Origin: Rhizobium sp. Q54
GTDB lineage: Bacteria; Pseudomonadota; Alphaproteobacteria; Rhizobiales; Aestuariivirgaceae
DNA length: 64,000 nucleotides
Direction: 5' to 3'
Assembly (NCBI GenBank): GCA_945889445.1
Contig: CAMDBX010000004.1
Location: 49,286 to 113,285, forward strand
Part shown: positions 36,102 through 46,765 of the stretch, piece by piece
How positions within the stretch are numbered: the first letter of the stretch is position 1
Layout of the letters: the number at the start of each line of letters is the position of its first letter
Notes under the pieces: model-generated
What the model saw: the letters and a program-made list of their open reading frames with translations, nothing else
What the model was told of the DNA's origin: nothing
Databases searched by the model: none
Made by a program: the position numbers and the translations under genes

Positions 36102-36472
36102 AGATCATTCTCGGCATCATCTGCGGGCTCGTCGTGCTGTTCGCCGGTGGCTGCGCCATCATGCTGGTGGTGGCGCAGGCGACCGACAGCGGGGCTGCGG
36201 CACTGGCGCTGATCCCCGGCGGCATCGCGACGCTGAACGTGCTGGTGCTGATGGCGCTGTTCGGCAAGTCGCAGCCGCAGCGCTGGGCCTTCCATGTTCT
36301 GGCGGGGCTGGATGTGCTGGCGGCGATCATCATGGCGATCTTCTGGTCGTCCATCGCCTCGCAGGTGAACGACATCTGGACGCTTGCCGTGCCGGTGATC
36401 GGGGTGCTGGTTCTCAAGGCGGTGCTGACCGTTCTGGTGGCGCGGAAGCTGCCGCCGCCGCCCGCTGCCTGA
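36098..36472 (+). CDS. Second four-TM membrane protein of the radical SAM operon
   Basis: 124-residue hydrophobic protein, four predicted TM segments (about 3-26, 34-56, 64-86, 93-115) and a Pro-rich C-terminus (LPPPPAA). No family recognised. Its ATG overlaps the radical SAM stop (ATGA), which makes the third such overlap in the operon. It has little similarity by eye to the four-TM protein at 34252, so a recent duplication is unlikely. Confidence 0.75.
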   Translation: MKIILGIICGLVVLFAGGCAIMLVVAQATDSGAAALALIPGGIATLNVLVLMALFGKSQPQRWAFHVLAGLDVLAAIIMAIFWSSIASQVNDIWTLAVPVIGVLVLKAVLTVLVARKLPPPPAA

Positions 36473-36552
36473 CGCAATCCTCAGGGTTGAACCGTTCGAC
36501 GCTGTGGTCCATATAGCCCGTCCGGGGCATTTTCAGGGGAAGCGGGATCAGC

Positions 36553-37320
36553 ATGGAATCGTTCTTCGCGGAACATTTTTCCTTCATCAACTCGGCTGAG
36601 GGTTGGGTGGCGCTGGTGACGCTGGTCGCCATGGAAATCGTGCTCGGCATCGACAACCTGATCTTCATCTCCATCCTCTCCAACAAGCTGCCGGAGGCCG
36701 ACCGCTCGCGCGCGCGGCGGCTGGGCATTGGCGCGGCGCTGATCATGCGGCTGGTGCTGCTGGCCACCGTGTCCTACATCGCGCAGCTGACGGCGCCCGT
36801 CTTCACGCTGTTCGGCCATGGCTTCTCATGGCGTGACCTGATCCTGATCGCCGGCGGCCTGTTCCTGGTCTGGAAGGCCACCAAGGAAATCCACCACACG
36901 GTGGATCCCGAAGACCACAAGGAAACCATCGTCGGCCAGACCGCCACGCTCACCGTGGGCGGCGCCATCTTCCAGATCCTGCTGCTGGACCTGGTGTTCT
37001 CGGTCGACTCGATCATCACCGCGGTCGGCATGACCGACCACATTGCCATCATGTATATCGCCGTGATCGTGGCGGTGGCCGTGATGCTGCTGGCTGCCGA
37101 CCCGCTGTCGCGCTTCATCCAGGCCAACCCGACCATCGTGATGCTGGCGCTGGGCTTCCTGCTGATGATCGGCATGACGCTGATCGCCGACGGCATGGGC
37201 TTCCACGTTCCCAAGGGCTACGTCTATGCCGCCATGGGCTTCTCGGCGCTGGTGGAGCTCCTCAACATGATGGCCCGGCGGGCGCGGCGAAGGAAGCAGG
37301 CGGCCGAGACGGGGCATTGA
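36553..37320 (+). CDS. TerC-family membrane protein (probable metal, e.g. Mn2+, exporter)
   Basis: 255-residue, about seven-TM TerC/Alx-type protein. Metal-site signatures are [10 protein letters not shown] (about 32-41) and [15 protein letters not shown] (about 148-162), each with the conserved acidic residue in a TM helix. Relatives export Mn2+ or are linked to tellurite resistance. The 80-nt gap after the preceding operon lacks room for a full yybP-ykoY Mn riboswitch and shows none. The ATG at 36553 is the family start ([11 protein letters not shown]). Confidence 0.85.
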   Translation: MESFFAEHFSFINSAEGWVALVTLVAMEIVLGIDNLIFISILSNKLPEADRSRARRLGIGAALIMRLVLLATVSYIAQLTAPVFTLFGHGFSWRDLILIAGGLFLVWKATKEIHHTVDPEDHKETIVGQTATLTVGGAIFQILLLDLVFSVDSIITAVGMTDHIAIMYIAVIVAVAVMLLAADPLSRFIQANPTIVMLALGFLLMIGMTLIADGMGFHVPKGYVYAAMGFSALVELLNMMARRARRRKQAAETGH

Positions 37321-37348
37321 GCGGCAGCTTTCTGCGCCCCATCCAAAT

Positions 37349-37430
37349 TCACTGTCGCCGGGCTTGACCCGGCGATCCTTTCTGGCGGGGATTGGGAAAA
37401 GGATGCTGGGTCAAGCACGGGCAAGGTGAG
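37349..37430. repeat. Family B palindromic repeat, copy 3 (one arm decayed)
   Basis: The first hairpin TCGCCGGG-CTTGA-CCCGGCGA (37355-37375) is perfect; the second (TGCTGGG-TCAAG-CACGGGCA, about 37404-37423) has base changes that break the stem. Outer ends TTCAC / GGTGAG remain. It lies between terC and ettA. Confidence 0.8.
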
Positions 37431-37520
37431 GGGTGGGAGAAGGCTGATGGTTGCCCTCACCCCCGCCACAGGCTAGAAGGCGCGGCAATTCCCCTCATTT
37501 CGCAGGAAAGACGTTTCGCG

Positions 37521-39176
<1,656 letters not shown>

Positions 39177-39284
39177 GGCGCGACTCGCGGCGGCAGGCCG
39201 GATGAGGGCTGTTTCCCACCCCCGGTGACGGCGCAGCCGGAGCGTGCTAGGAAGCGCGAAATCTCAACCCGAGCGATTCAGACC

Positions 39285-39887
39285 ATGACACTTACCCGCC
39301 GCCTGTTCCTCGCCTCGCTTGCCGCCGCCGCCGCGACCCCGGCCTTCGCCCAGGACGCCACCGTGGACCTGAGCCAGGAGCCTTTCCCGGTCAAGGACGA
39401 CGAGAAGAAGATTGAATACAAGTACCGCCGCAAGGAGGTGGACTTCGACAGTTCCGAAGCGCCGGGCACCATCGTGGTCGACCCGAAGAAGCGCTACCTA
39501 TATCTCGTGCTCGGCAATGGCAAGGCTATCCGCTATGGTGCTTCGGTGGGCAAGGCCGGCCGCACATGGTCAGGCTCCGCCACCATCGGCCGCATGGAGA
39601 AGTGGCCGACCTGGACGCCCACGCCCGAGCACATCGCCGAATTCCCCAAGCTGGTGAAGTGGCAGGAGGGCGGCATGCCGGGCGGCCCGGAAAACCCGAT
39701 GGGTGCGCGCGCGCTTTACCTCTACCAGGGTGACGTCGACACCATCTACCGCATCCACGGTTCGCATGATCCCTCGATGATCGGCCGCAAGAAGACGGCG
39801 GGCTGCGTGAGCCTGCTCAATGTCGACATCATCGACCTCTACAACCGCGTCCAGATGGGAACCAAGGTGGTGGTGCTGGAGTATTAA
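39285..39887 (+). CDS. Periplasmic L,D-transpeptidase (YkuD)
   Basis: 200-residue protein with a twin-arginine-like signal peptide (MTLTRRLFLASLAAAAATPAFA) cut near residue 22. The YkuD domain occupies about 55-200, with the catalytic motif YRIHGSHDPSMIGRKKTAGCVSLLN: His in IHGS, catalytic Cys in GCVSL. It makes 3-3 peptidoglycan crosslinks or attaches proteins to the wall in the periplasm. Small YkuD proteins of this type are numerous in Rhizobiales. The stop codon overlaps the stop of the convergent lysR gene by 3 nt (TTAA). Confidence 0.88.
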   Translation: MTLTRRLFLASLAAAAATPAFAQDATVDLSQEPFPVKDDEKKIEYKYRRKEVDFDSSEAPGTIVVDPKKRYLYLVLGNGKAIRYGASVGKAGRTWSGSATIGRMEKWPTWTPTPEHIAEFPKLVKWQEGGMPGGPENPMGARALYLYQGDVDTIYRIHGSHDPSMIGRKKTAGCVSLLNVDIIDLYNRVQMGTKVVVLEY

Positions 39888-40768
39888 CCCGCCGCCGCTT
39901 CCTTCAACACCCAGTCGCGGAACAGCCTGATCTTGCGGCTGGCGCGTTGTTCGCGCGGGTAGGCGAGGTAATAGCCTTCGCCTGAGCTTGCGGTGATATC
40001 GAACAGGGGCACCAGCTTTCCGGCGGCGAAGCTTTGCGCCTCGAAGCGCGGCGTGATGACGGCGATGCCGTGGCCTGCGAGTGCGACGCTTGCGGCCATC
40101 TGCTGGGTCTCGACGTCGATGCCGGGCCTGGTGAAGGTGATGGGCGTGGCAACACCTGCGGCGCGGAACCAGATGTCCCACCACTCGTCAGACGGTGCGA
40201 TGAGCACATGCGAGAGCATGTCCTTGGGGGTTTTCGGTCGTCCTTCGCGGGCGAGATAGGCGGGGCTCGCCACCGCGGTGAAGGTTTGCTCGAACAGGAG
40301 ATGCGACTCGAGGCCGGGCCAACTGGCCTTTCCGGAGCGGATGGCCACGTCGATGCCGTCCACGGCGAAGTCGGCAAGTGTCGAGGAGATGTCAAGCCTG
40401 ACCGCGAACTCCGGGTGCAGCATCTGGAAGGAGCCGATGCGCGGGGCGAGCCAGTTTCCGGCAATGGTCTGCATGGTGGAGATGGTGAGCACCGAGCCCG
40501 CCTTGTCGCTCACTGCGCGGAAGGCACGCGACAGGCCTGAAAGGGCCGCCTGCACCATGGGTGCCAGCTGCTCGCCGCGCTGGTTGAGCCTGACCCCGCG
40601 CGCCTCGCGCACGAACAGCGGTGCACCGACGAAGGTCTCGATCTGCTTGATCTGGTAGCTCACCGCCGACTGCGTCATGTTCAGCTCTTCCGCCGCGCGG
40701 GAGAGGTTCTGGTGGCGGGCGGCGGCGTCGAAGACGCGGATGGTGCTGAGCGGGGGCAGGTCACGCAT
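39884..40768 (-). CDS. LysR-family regulator, GcvA-like
   Basis: 294-residue LysR-type transcription regulator. The N-terminal winged helix-turn-helix reads LPPLSTIRVFDAAARHQNLSRAAEELNMTQSAVSYQIKQIE; this LPPL...FEAAARH start and an A-E-L-x-x-T-Q-S-A-V-S-Y-Q-I pattern are the mark of the GcvA/glycine-cleavage subgroup. The effector domain follows (about 95-290). It is divergent from the methyltransferase gene at 40851 across 82 nt, so the latter may be a target. Confidence 0.9.
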   Translation of the reverse strand: MRDLPPLSTIRVFDAAARHQNLSRAAEELNMTQSAVSYQIKQIETFVGAPLFVREARGVRLNQRGEQLAPMVQAALSGLSRAFRAVSDKAGSVLTISTMQTIAGNWLAPRIGSFQMLHPEFAVRLDISSTLADFAVDGIDVAIRSGKASWPGLESHLLFEQTFTAVASPAYLAREGRPKTPKDMLSHVLIAPSDEWWDIWFRAAGVATPITFTRPGIDVETQQMAASVALAGHGIAVITPRFEAQSFAAGKLVPLFDITASSGEGYYLAYPREQRASRKIRLFRDWVLKEAAAG

Positions 40769-40850
40769 GGGCCTGACCTATAAGTCCGTTCGATGGCTTG
40801 TGCCAGAGGACAGGCGCGCGCGCCGCGCCCTTCCGTGTTACGCTGCGGCC

Positions 40851-41621
40851 ATGAGCGATTGGCAGCCCGACACGTATCTGGCCTTCGCGGATGAGCGGAC
40901 ACGGCCGGCGCGGGACCTGCTGGCGCATGTTCATCTGGCGGCCGCCCGGCGTGTCTATGACCTGGGCTGCGGGCCTGGCAACTCGACGGCCGTGCTGGTC
41001 GCGCGCTTTCCGCAGGCGCGTGTGACGGGGATCGACAATTCTCCCGCCATGCTGGAGGCAGCGCGGGTCGACTGCCCCGGCGCCGACTTCGCCTTCGGCG
41101 ACCTGTCCATCTGGCTGCCGCCGGAGCAGCCGGACCTGCTGTTCTCCAATGCCACCTTCCAGTGGGTGCCAGATCACCTGCGCGTGCTCGAGCAGCTTGC
41201 CGGAACGCTGCCCGCGGGTGGCGTGCTGGCGGTGCAGATGCCCGACAACCTGGCGGAACCCAGCCACCGGCTGATGCAGGCCACCGCGGGGCAGGGGCCG
41301 TGGGCGGCGAAACTTGGCGGGGCGGCCGCGGCGCGCGACGTGCTGCCCCATGTCGAGACCTATTACGCCTGCCTCAAGCCGCATTTCCGCCGGCTGGACA
41401 TCTGGCACAGCATCTACAACCACCCGCTCGACGGCGTGGACGGCATCATCTCATGGCTGGGAACGACGGGGCTCCGCCCCTTTCTCGCACCTCTCCTTGC
41501 CGAGGAGCGCGAGAGCTTTCTCGCCGTCTATGCGATGATGCTCACGAAGGCCTATCCGCTGCAGGCCGATGGCAAGGTGCTGCTGCGCTTCCCGCGGCTG
41601 TTCATCGTCGGGACGCGGTGA
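40851..41621 (+). CDS. tam: Tam-like SAM-dependent methyltransferase
   Basis: 256-residue class I methyltransferase. Motif I is VYDLGCGPGNST, motif II GIDNSPAML, then FSNATFQWVPDH. The N-terminus MSDWQPDTYLAFADERTRPARDLL closely matches trans-aconitate 2-methyltransferase (Tam), which methylates spontaneously formed trans-aconitate. The ATG at 40851 is the family start; the frame is open further upstream. It converges with the autotransporter gene, whose stop is 3 nt away. Confidence 0.87.
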   Translation: MSDWQPDTYLAFADERTRPARDLLAHVHLAAARRVYDLGCGPGNSTAVLVARFPQARVTGIDNSPAMLEAARVDCPGADFAFGDLSIWLPPEQPDLLFSNATFQWVPDHLRVLEQLAGTLPAGGVLAVQMPDNLAEPSHRLMQATAGQGPWAAKLGGAAAARDVLPHVETYYACLKPHFRRLDIWHSIYNHPLDGVDGIISWLGTTGLRPFLAPLLAEERESFLAVYAMMLTKAYPLQADGKVLLRFPRLFIVGTR

Positions 41622-41624
41622 CGG

Positions 41625-44222
41625 CTACCAGCTGTAGGTCAGCGTGAGCGAGCCCGCGTAGCTCTGGTAGCCGTCAGCGAACTCGCCGTCGAAGGTGGCG
41701 GCAAGCACGGTTGCGTCGGTGAGGCCGAATTCGGCACCTCCCGTGACCAGCGCGATGTTGTCGGGCGCCTCGGCACCGTTCACCGTGAAGGTGGACATGT
41801 CGAGCGAGGCGAAGCTCGCCTGCACTTTGGCGTCCGAGTTCCAATCATGTGCCCAGGCCACGCGGCCGAACACCCGCGCCACGGAAGGGTCGGCGCCCAG
41901 TGCCGTGTCGATGCCCACGCCCAGTTCGGTGCGCAACGCCGTGGCGGTGTTGGCATTGTAGTCGAGCGCGAAGCTGCCGCCGTTCTCGTCATAGCCCGGC
42001 ATGTAGACGGCCTGCGCCTGGAGGGCGGCATAGGGGGTGAGCCCCAGCTGCTCGCCAGTCGCGAAACGGTGGCCCGCCTCGATGCGGCCCGCCAGGTTGC
42101 TGGCATCGAAATCGGCGTCGAGCTTCTCGGTGCCGTCGATGCCCACCCGGCGCTCCGTCGACATGCTGTGCCAGGCATAGGCCGCGGCGAGCGAGAGATA
42201 GGTGGCGCCAAAATGCTGCGTGCCATAGGCACCGAGCTGGAAGAAGGTGCTGTCGCCCGAGCCGAGGTTGCTGTCGAGGTCCCAATTTGTCTGGCCTCCG
42301 GCAATGGCGATGCCGACGCGGGTCTCGTCTGCCACGTTATAGTCCCACCCGGCGGCTATGCCGCCGACATTGGTGTCAGTGTCGTGGCTGCCCTTGGAGG
42401 CGGAGCCTGGAAGGTTCGCAGCACCGCCATAGACGCCACCCCACAGCGACCAGCCGCCGGAAGCGGGCGGTGCGTCGGCGGTGGGCACCACGCCGGTGTT
42501 GATGGTGGCGGCAGCCTGCTGGCGTGCGCTGAAGGGGGCCGCACTCTGGCCGCCGCCGCCGAGCAGCAGGTTGAGGAACGAGGTGGTCGCCCTCTCAATG
42601 GCGTTGACGCCGCCCGTGGCGCCGACCTCGCCGGAGACCTCGGTGAGCGCCGTGGCGAGCTGGTCGCCGGTGAGATCGTAGAGGCCGGCGATTGGCCCGG
42701 TCAAGGCGCCACCGCCGTTATAATACTCATCGAGCGCCGTGGCGACATTGCTCTGGTTCTGGTTAAGGTCCGCGCCCAGTCCGAGTTCGGCATTGAACAG
42801 AATGTAGGCCGCGGTCGCGTCGTAGCCCAGGGCCGCCGTGAAGTTGTTCATGATGCCGGTGACGACGAACTGATCGAAGGTGCCCGAGACGATAGTGGCG
42901 GTGACCACGTCATAGCGGCCGGGGGCGAGGTCCGCCGAGACGACGTCCGCTTCCAGCGTGCCGTTCAGCGCTGCCGTGCCGGTAAAGGCGATGGACACTG
43001 GATCGGTGTCCGAAATGTCCACGCTGAGGGTGGTGCCGTCAAACATCGAGAGGTCCCTGCCGCTGACCGAGCTGCCTTCGCCGACGCGCAGCGTGCTGGT
43101 GCCACCGACGCCGATGTCGCGGCCGGTGATGCTGCCGCCATCGCTGGCCTCCAGAAGGCTGTTCGACGCCGCGATGCCGACCGAGATGTCGCCCGCAGCG
43201 AAGCTCGATCCGGTGCCGGAGACCTTGAGCGTGTTGCCCGTGTCACCCGGGATCAAGCCGATGAAGGTGCTCTTGCTCTTGTCCATGAGCTCGACAGTTG
43301 CGCCATCTTCGACATAGAGGCCATTGTCGGAAGAAGTGTTCAGAAGGCGGCCATCGCCGATACGCAGCGTGCCGGTGAGTTCCCAGCGCGAGCCGTCACC
43401 GTTGACGGTGGCTGTGTTGCCGCTGGTGACCTGCTCCGAGTCCGAACCGCCGCCGATGCGGGCATTGCGGGTGTAGAGCTTGCCCTGGTCTTCGACGACA
43501 AGGGCATTGTCGTCGCCGCTGAGACCGACGTAGAGCGTCTTTGCAGAGTTGACGGTGAGCGTGGACCCCGAGCCGGTAACGGTGACGGTGTTGCTGTCGG
43601 AGCCTGCCTTGGTGCCGATCCGCATGTCGTCGCCCGATATCACAGAGGCGCCGCTCTCGATGCTGAGCGTGTTGCTGTCGCCATTGAACCCGACGTCGAG
43701 GTTGGTGGTGGTGGTGACCGTTGCCCCGTTCTTGGTGGTGACCGAGTTGCCGTTGGAACCATAACCGATGACCAGGCCACCCGTGGTGGAGAGCTTGGCG
43801 GCGGCGCCGTCAACGGTCGCCTGGTTGCTGGTGGCGCCCGAGAAGCCGCCAAGCCACAGGCTGCCCGTCGTGACTTCACCCGCGCCGCTGATCGACAGCG
43901 TGTTGCTGGCGCCCTCGTAGCCCAGCGTGAAATTGCCGGTGTTGGTCCAGGTCCCGGTCACGGTGGCGGCATTTTCATCCGAGGCGGCGCTGACGCCGAG
44001 GGCAGCCGTGTCGCTGCCGAGCGTGCCACCGGGATTGACTGCAAGTCTCTGCGACGGGTTGTTTGAGCCGACCCAGACCGTGCCGTAGCTCTCCGGCCCG
44101 TTCACTTCATAAACGGGCGGTGAATCGACCACGAGATCGTCCGCGCGGGCGCCCGCCACAGCGGTGGTAAACACCGCTGCCGAGAGGACGCTTGTCTGGA
44201 GTAAACGGCGCTTGAACGTCAT
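41625..44222 (-). CDS. Autotransporter (type Va secretion) with repetitive passenger
   Basis: 865-residue secreted protein. Signal peptide: MTFKRRLLQTSVLSAAVFTT with cleavage near ARA (about 27). The passenger (about 30-600) is a beta-helix built of loose repeats of the type G..SNTLSIxxG / NTVTVTGSGSTL / ATVNGDGSRWEL, rich in Ser, Thr and Gly and lacking Cys. An autotransporter beta-barrel (about 600-865, starting near SGGWSLWGGVYGG) ends in an aromatic YSW, the BAM signal. No protease or adhesin motif is evident. The Shine-Dalgarno (AGGAG) sits in a 16-bp palindrome. Surface display is likely; the role (adhesion or aggregation) is guessed. Confidence 0.88.
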   Translation of the reverse strand: MTFKRRLLQTSVLSAAVFTTAVAGARADDLVVDSPPVYEVNGPESYGTVWVGSNNPSQRLAVNPGGTLGSDTAALGVSAASDENAATVTGTWTNTGNFTLGYEGASNTLSISGAGEVTTGSLWLGGFSGATSNQATVDGAAAKLSTTGGLVIGYGSNGNSVTTKNGATVTTTTNLDVGFNGDSNTLSIESGASVISGDDMRIGTKAGSDSNTVTVTGSGSTLTVNSAKTLYVGLSGDDNALVVEDQGKLYTRNARIGGGSDSEQVTSGNTATVNGDGSRWELTGTLRIGDGRLLNTSSDNGLYVEDGATVELMDKSKSTFIGLIPGDTGNTLKVSGTGSSFAAGDISVGIAASNSLLEASDGGSITGRDIGVGGTSTLRVGEGSSVSGRDLSMFDGTTLSVDISDTDPVSIAFTGTAALNGTLEADVVSADLAPGRYDVVTATIVSGTFDQFVVTGIMNNFTAALGYDATAAYILFNAELGLGADLNQNQSNVATALDEYYNGGGALTGPIAGLYDLTGDQLATALTEVSGEVGATGGVNAIERATTSFLNLLLGGGGQSAAPFSARQQAAATINTGVVPTADAPPASGGWSLWGGVYGGAANLPGSASKGSHDTDTNVGGIAAGWDYNVADETRVGIAIAGGQTNWDLDSNLGSGDSTFFQLGAYGTQHFGATYLSLAAAYAWHSMSTERRVGIDGTEKLDADFDASNLAGRIEAGHRFATGEQLGLTPYAALQAQAVYMPGYDENGGSFALDYNANTATALRTELGVGIDTALGADPSVARVFGRVAWAHDWNSDAKVQASFASLDMSTFTVNGAEAPDNIALVTGGAEFGLTDATVLAATFDGEFADGYQSYAGSLTLTYSW

Positions 44223-44233
44223 GGAATATGCTC

Positions 44234-44249
44234 CTGCAATCTATTGCAG
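44234..44249. promoter_or_regulatory. 16-bp palindrome CTGCAAT-CT-ATTGCAG overlapping autotransporter leader
   Basis: Perfect 7-bp arms with a 2-bp centre, 12 nt upstream of the autotransporter ATG. The Shine-Dalgarno CTCCT (minus-strand AGGAG, 44231-44235) abuts and partly overlaps the palindrome. It could be an operator, or an RNA element affecting ribosome access; I cannot tell which. Confidence 0.45.
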
Positions 44250-44303
44250 CGGGCATAGCTCAGCTCAGCGCCAACTGTACACCTGATTCACCGGAGAAGA
44301 GGG

Positions 44304-44867
44304 TTATCCCCCCAGATAGGCGAAGAGACCGTCGATCGAACCGGTGCGGGAAATGGTGGAGGTGAACTTCGAGCGCATCTGCTGGGCCAGCCACACGCCC
44401 TGCATGTTGACGTCGCGCACCGTGTAGCCGCCGCCCGCCTTGGCGAGACGGAAGACGATCTTCTTGCCCGAGGCCGAGCGCGTGGAGACGGTCAGGCCGC
44501 TGCCCGAGGCGTCGCAGTCGATGATCTCCACGATGCCGCCGCTCAGGCCGCGGCCGTGCTTCCTCAGCGTCTCGCCGATGAACTTGCGGGTGAGGCTGAG
44601 GAATTCGGCCTCGCGCGACTTGGGCAGATCCTTGCGATACTGGCCGAGTGCGAAGAGGCTGAGCGAGCGAAGGTCGGAATAGCGCCCGGCAGCGCTGGCA
44701 AAGGCGGCTGGCGAACCTGACGCCGCAGCCCGGTCATAGGCCTGGCCGGCACTTTTCACGAAGCTCTCGGCCGGGCAACTTCCCGCCACTGCCGGATCCA
44801 GAAGGCCGAAAATCGAGAAAGCGATTGCAATCAGGGCGACCGAAAATCTGCGCACGGGAATCACCAT
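44304..44867 (-). CDS. MlaC-like phospholipid-binding protein (copy A)
   Basis: 187-residue periplasmic protein of the MlaC/Ttg2D family. Signal peptide: MVIPVRRFSVALIAIAFSIFG with cleavage at AVAG (about 28). The MlaC pattern is visible: YSDLRSLSLFALGQYRKDLPKS (helix and loop), then KIVFRLAKAGGGYTVRDVNMQGVWLAQQMRSKFTS. Members carry phospholipids between the membranes for the Mla system, or serve hopanoid transport (HpnM). The start at 44865-44867 is chosen for the signal peptide. No mlaABDEF genes are nearby. Two more family members lie at 48917 and 49598. Confidence 0.85.
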   Translation of the reverse strand: MVIPVRRFSVALIAIAFSIFGLLDPAVAGSCPAESFVKSAGQAYDRAAASGSPAAFASAAGRYSDLRSLSLFALGQYRKDLPKSREAEFLSLTRKFIGETLRKHGRGLSGGIVEIIDCDASGSGLTVSTRSASGKKIVFRLAKAGGGYTVRDVNMQGVWLAQQMRSKFTSTISRTGSIDGLFAYLGG

Positions 44868-44955
44868 TGGGGAATCGACGGCTGAGTTTGGTACTGCACC
44901 ATAACACGTTTGCAGAAGCTTTAAGTTCCAGAACGTCGCGCCGCTGTGACCTCGA

Positions 44956-45963
44956 TCACTCCTCCGGTCGGCCCTTGGTGCCGGCGATCTTCGCCTCGCG
45001 CAGGTGGAGGTCGAGATTGGAGCCCTTGATGTCCTCCGGGCGTGCAAGTGCGAAGGTGCGCTTGCGCAGTTCCATCACCAGTTCGGCGCGGTCCTCGATG
45101 TGGGCGATGTCCTCGAAGGGGATGGGCTCGCCCACCCGAATCTTCAAACGTGAACCAATACGGCGCGCCGTCTCGCGGAACACCAGCGACAGGCGCAGCG
45201 TCAGGCTGAGGTGGCTTGCGAGCTGAAACAGCCGCGAGTTCTGGCCGACGAAGAACACCGGCACCACCGTGGCCCTGGAGGAGCGCAGGAGCTTCGCCGT
45301 GAACGGCGCCCAGGGAAGGTCGACCGCCGGACCCTTCAGCGGCTTCTCCGAGGTCGAGACACCGCCGCCCGGAAAGATGCCGATGGCATGGCCCTCGCGC
45401 AACCAGGCCTGCGCCTCGATGCGGGAGCGGACGTTGGTTTCCCGGGCCTCGCGGGTGGGGGCGAAGGCCACTGGGAGCAGGTTCTCGGCCGCCTCCGGCG
45501 CCTGGCACAGCACGTCATTGGCCAGCACCTTGGTGTCGGGGCGGACCTTGGTGGCAAGCCAGGTGAGGGTAATGCCGTCCAACACGCCATAGGGGTGGTT
45601 GGCGATGAAGATGACCGGGCCCGTCTTCGGCGTGCGGGCCAGCGCCGCCTCGTCATATTCCAGCCTCATGCGCAGCAGGCGGAGCGCCGAATCAAAGAAG
45701 TTCTGGCCGTCTTTCAGGTTCTTCTGGTGCTGGACATAGAGTTTCTTGAGCTTGCGCTGCCCGCCGATCTTCTCGATCGCCTGGATAACGGCGCGCTGCA
45801 GCACCGGCTGGTCGGCCGTGGAATAGCTGAAACGGACTTTTTTCGGTGCGAGTGTTGCGAAGGTTTTCGCCATGAACGGCCGACTGTCATAAATCCACCC
45901 ACCAATCGCACTTCGCGAATGATCGTGCAATGGAGAGACGTCGAAGAAGGGCAATTCGGTCAT
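44956..45963 (-). CDS. PlsC-like lysophospholipid acyltransferase
   Basis: 335-residue acyltransferase. Conserved blocks are block I NHPYGVLD (NHx4D), block II-like LLPVAFAPTREARETN, block III GIFPGGGVS (FPEG variant) and block IV VVPVFF. The N-terminal half (FATLAPKKVRFSYS...) resembles hemolysin-like OlsA-type proteins that acylate lyso-ornithine lipids; the closely related acyl-carrier substrate is uncertain. The start is put at the ATG at 45961-45963 (MTELPFFDVSPL); an ATG 12 codons upstream is an alternative. It sits between MlaC copy A and a GST. Confidence 0.82.
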   Translation of the reverse strand: MTELPFFDVSPLHDHSRSAIGGWIYDSRPFMAKTFATLAPKKVRFSYSTADQPVLQRAVIQAIEKIGGQRKLKKLYVQHQKNLKDGQNFFDSALRLLRMRLEYDEAALARTPKTGPVIFIANHPYGVLDGITLTWLATKVRPDTKVLANDVLCQAPEAAENLLPVAFAPTREARETNVRSRIEAQAWLREGHAIGIFPGGGVSTSEKPLKGPAVDLPWAPFTAKLLRSSRATVVPVFFVGQNSRLFQLASHLSLTLRLSLVFRETARRIGSRLKIRVGEPIPFEDIAHIEDRAELVMELRKRTFALARPEDIKGSNLDLHLREAKIAGTKGRPEE

Positions 45964-46121
45964 GGCGGTGCCGATTCCTGCAGCAGTGCAATGCAACATG
46001 ATATCGCCCGCTTAATGTCAGCCGCGTGACGGCTGCCGGGGCCCTGTCATCCGCAGGCCGGCCATTGCCACCCCGTGGGCTGGTGGTCCACACTCCGGCC
46101 CGAAATGCCATTGGGGGAATC

Positions 46122-46742
46122 ATGTACACGCTCTATGCCCGAAACGGGGCCGGTTCGCTGGCCGTCGAAGCACTTTTGGCCGCCTGCGGGGCGGACTACA
46201 AGGTCATCGTTCTGAACCGCAAGCCGGATGGGTCCTTCGAGGACTTCTTCCTCGCCATCAACCCCAAGGCCGAGGTGCCGACCCTGGTGCTGCCGGACGG
46301 CAGCGTGATGACCGAAAGTGCTGCGATGATGATCCACATCTGCGAGCAGCACCCCGCGGCCGGCCTCGCCCCCGCACCCGGTGCGCCGGGCCGCGCCCAG
46401 TTCCTGCGCTGGCAGGTCTATCTTGCGGCCGCACTTTATGGCAGCGACCTGCGCCTGTTCTATCCGCACCGCTACACCACCGATGCAGCCGGGGCCGAGG
46501 GTGTGAAAGCCCGCGCCGCCGAAACGATGATGCATGAGTTCGCCATCTATGCCGATGCGCTGGGCGAGGGGCCTTTCATGCTCGGACGCCTGAGCGCGGT
46601 CGATATCTATGCCGCCATGCTGTGCAGCTGGGCGCCGGACGTGGGCGAACTGTTCGCCACATACCCGAACCTGAAGCGCATGTATGATGCGGTGGTGGCA
46701 CACGAGGCCGTGCAGAAGGCATGGGTGCGCAACGAGACGTGA
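46122..46742 (+). CDS. Glutathione S-transferase family protein (copy 1)
   Basis: 206-residue GST-fold protein. The thioredoxin-like domain runs MYTLYARNGAGSLAVEALLAA to about residue 80, with VPTLVLPDGSVMTESAAMMIHI as the glutathione-binding cis-Pro and ES motif; an all-helical domain follows with FMLGRLSAVDIYAAML (the N-cap box region). The usual catalytic Ser/Cys at position 10-12 is Ser12 in a GAGS context. The start ATG at 46122 follows GGGGGAATC. Substrate unknown. Confidence 0.87.
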   Translation: MYTLYARNGAGSLAVEALLAACGADYKVIVLNRKPDGSFEDFFLAINPKAEVPTLVLPDGSVMTESAAMMIHICEQHPAAGLAPAPGAPGRAQFLRWQVYLAAALYGSDLRLFYPHRYTTDAAGAEGVKARAAETMMHEFAIYADALGEGPFMLGRLSAVDIYAAMLCSWAPDVGELFATYPNLKRMYDAVVAHEAVQKAWVRNET

Positions 46743-46765
46743 TGATTGCTGCCAGACTTAGCAAT

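Noticed and set aside
36473..36552. Possible Mn2+ (yybP-ykoY) riboswitch before the TerC gene
   Set aside because: The 80-nt gap is too short and no conserved core of the riboswitch was seen.
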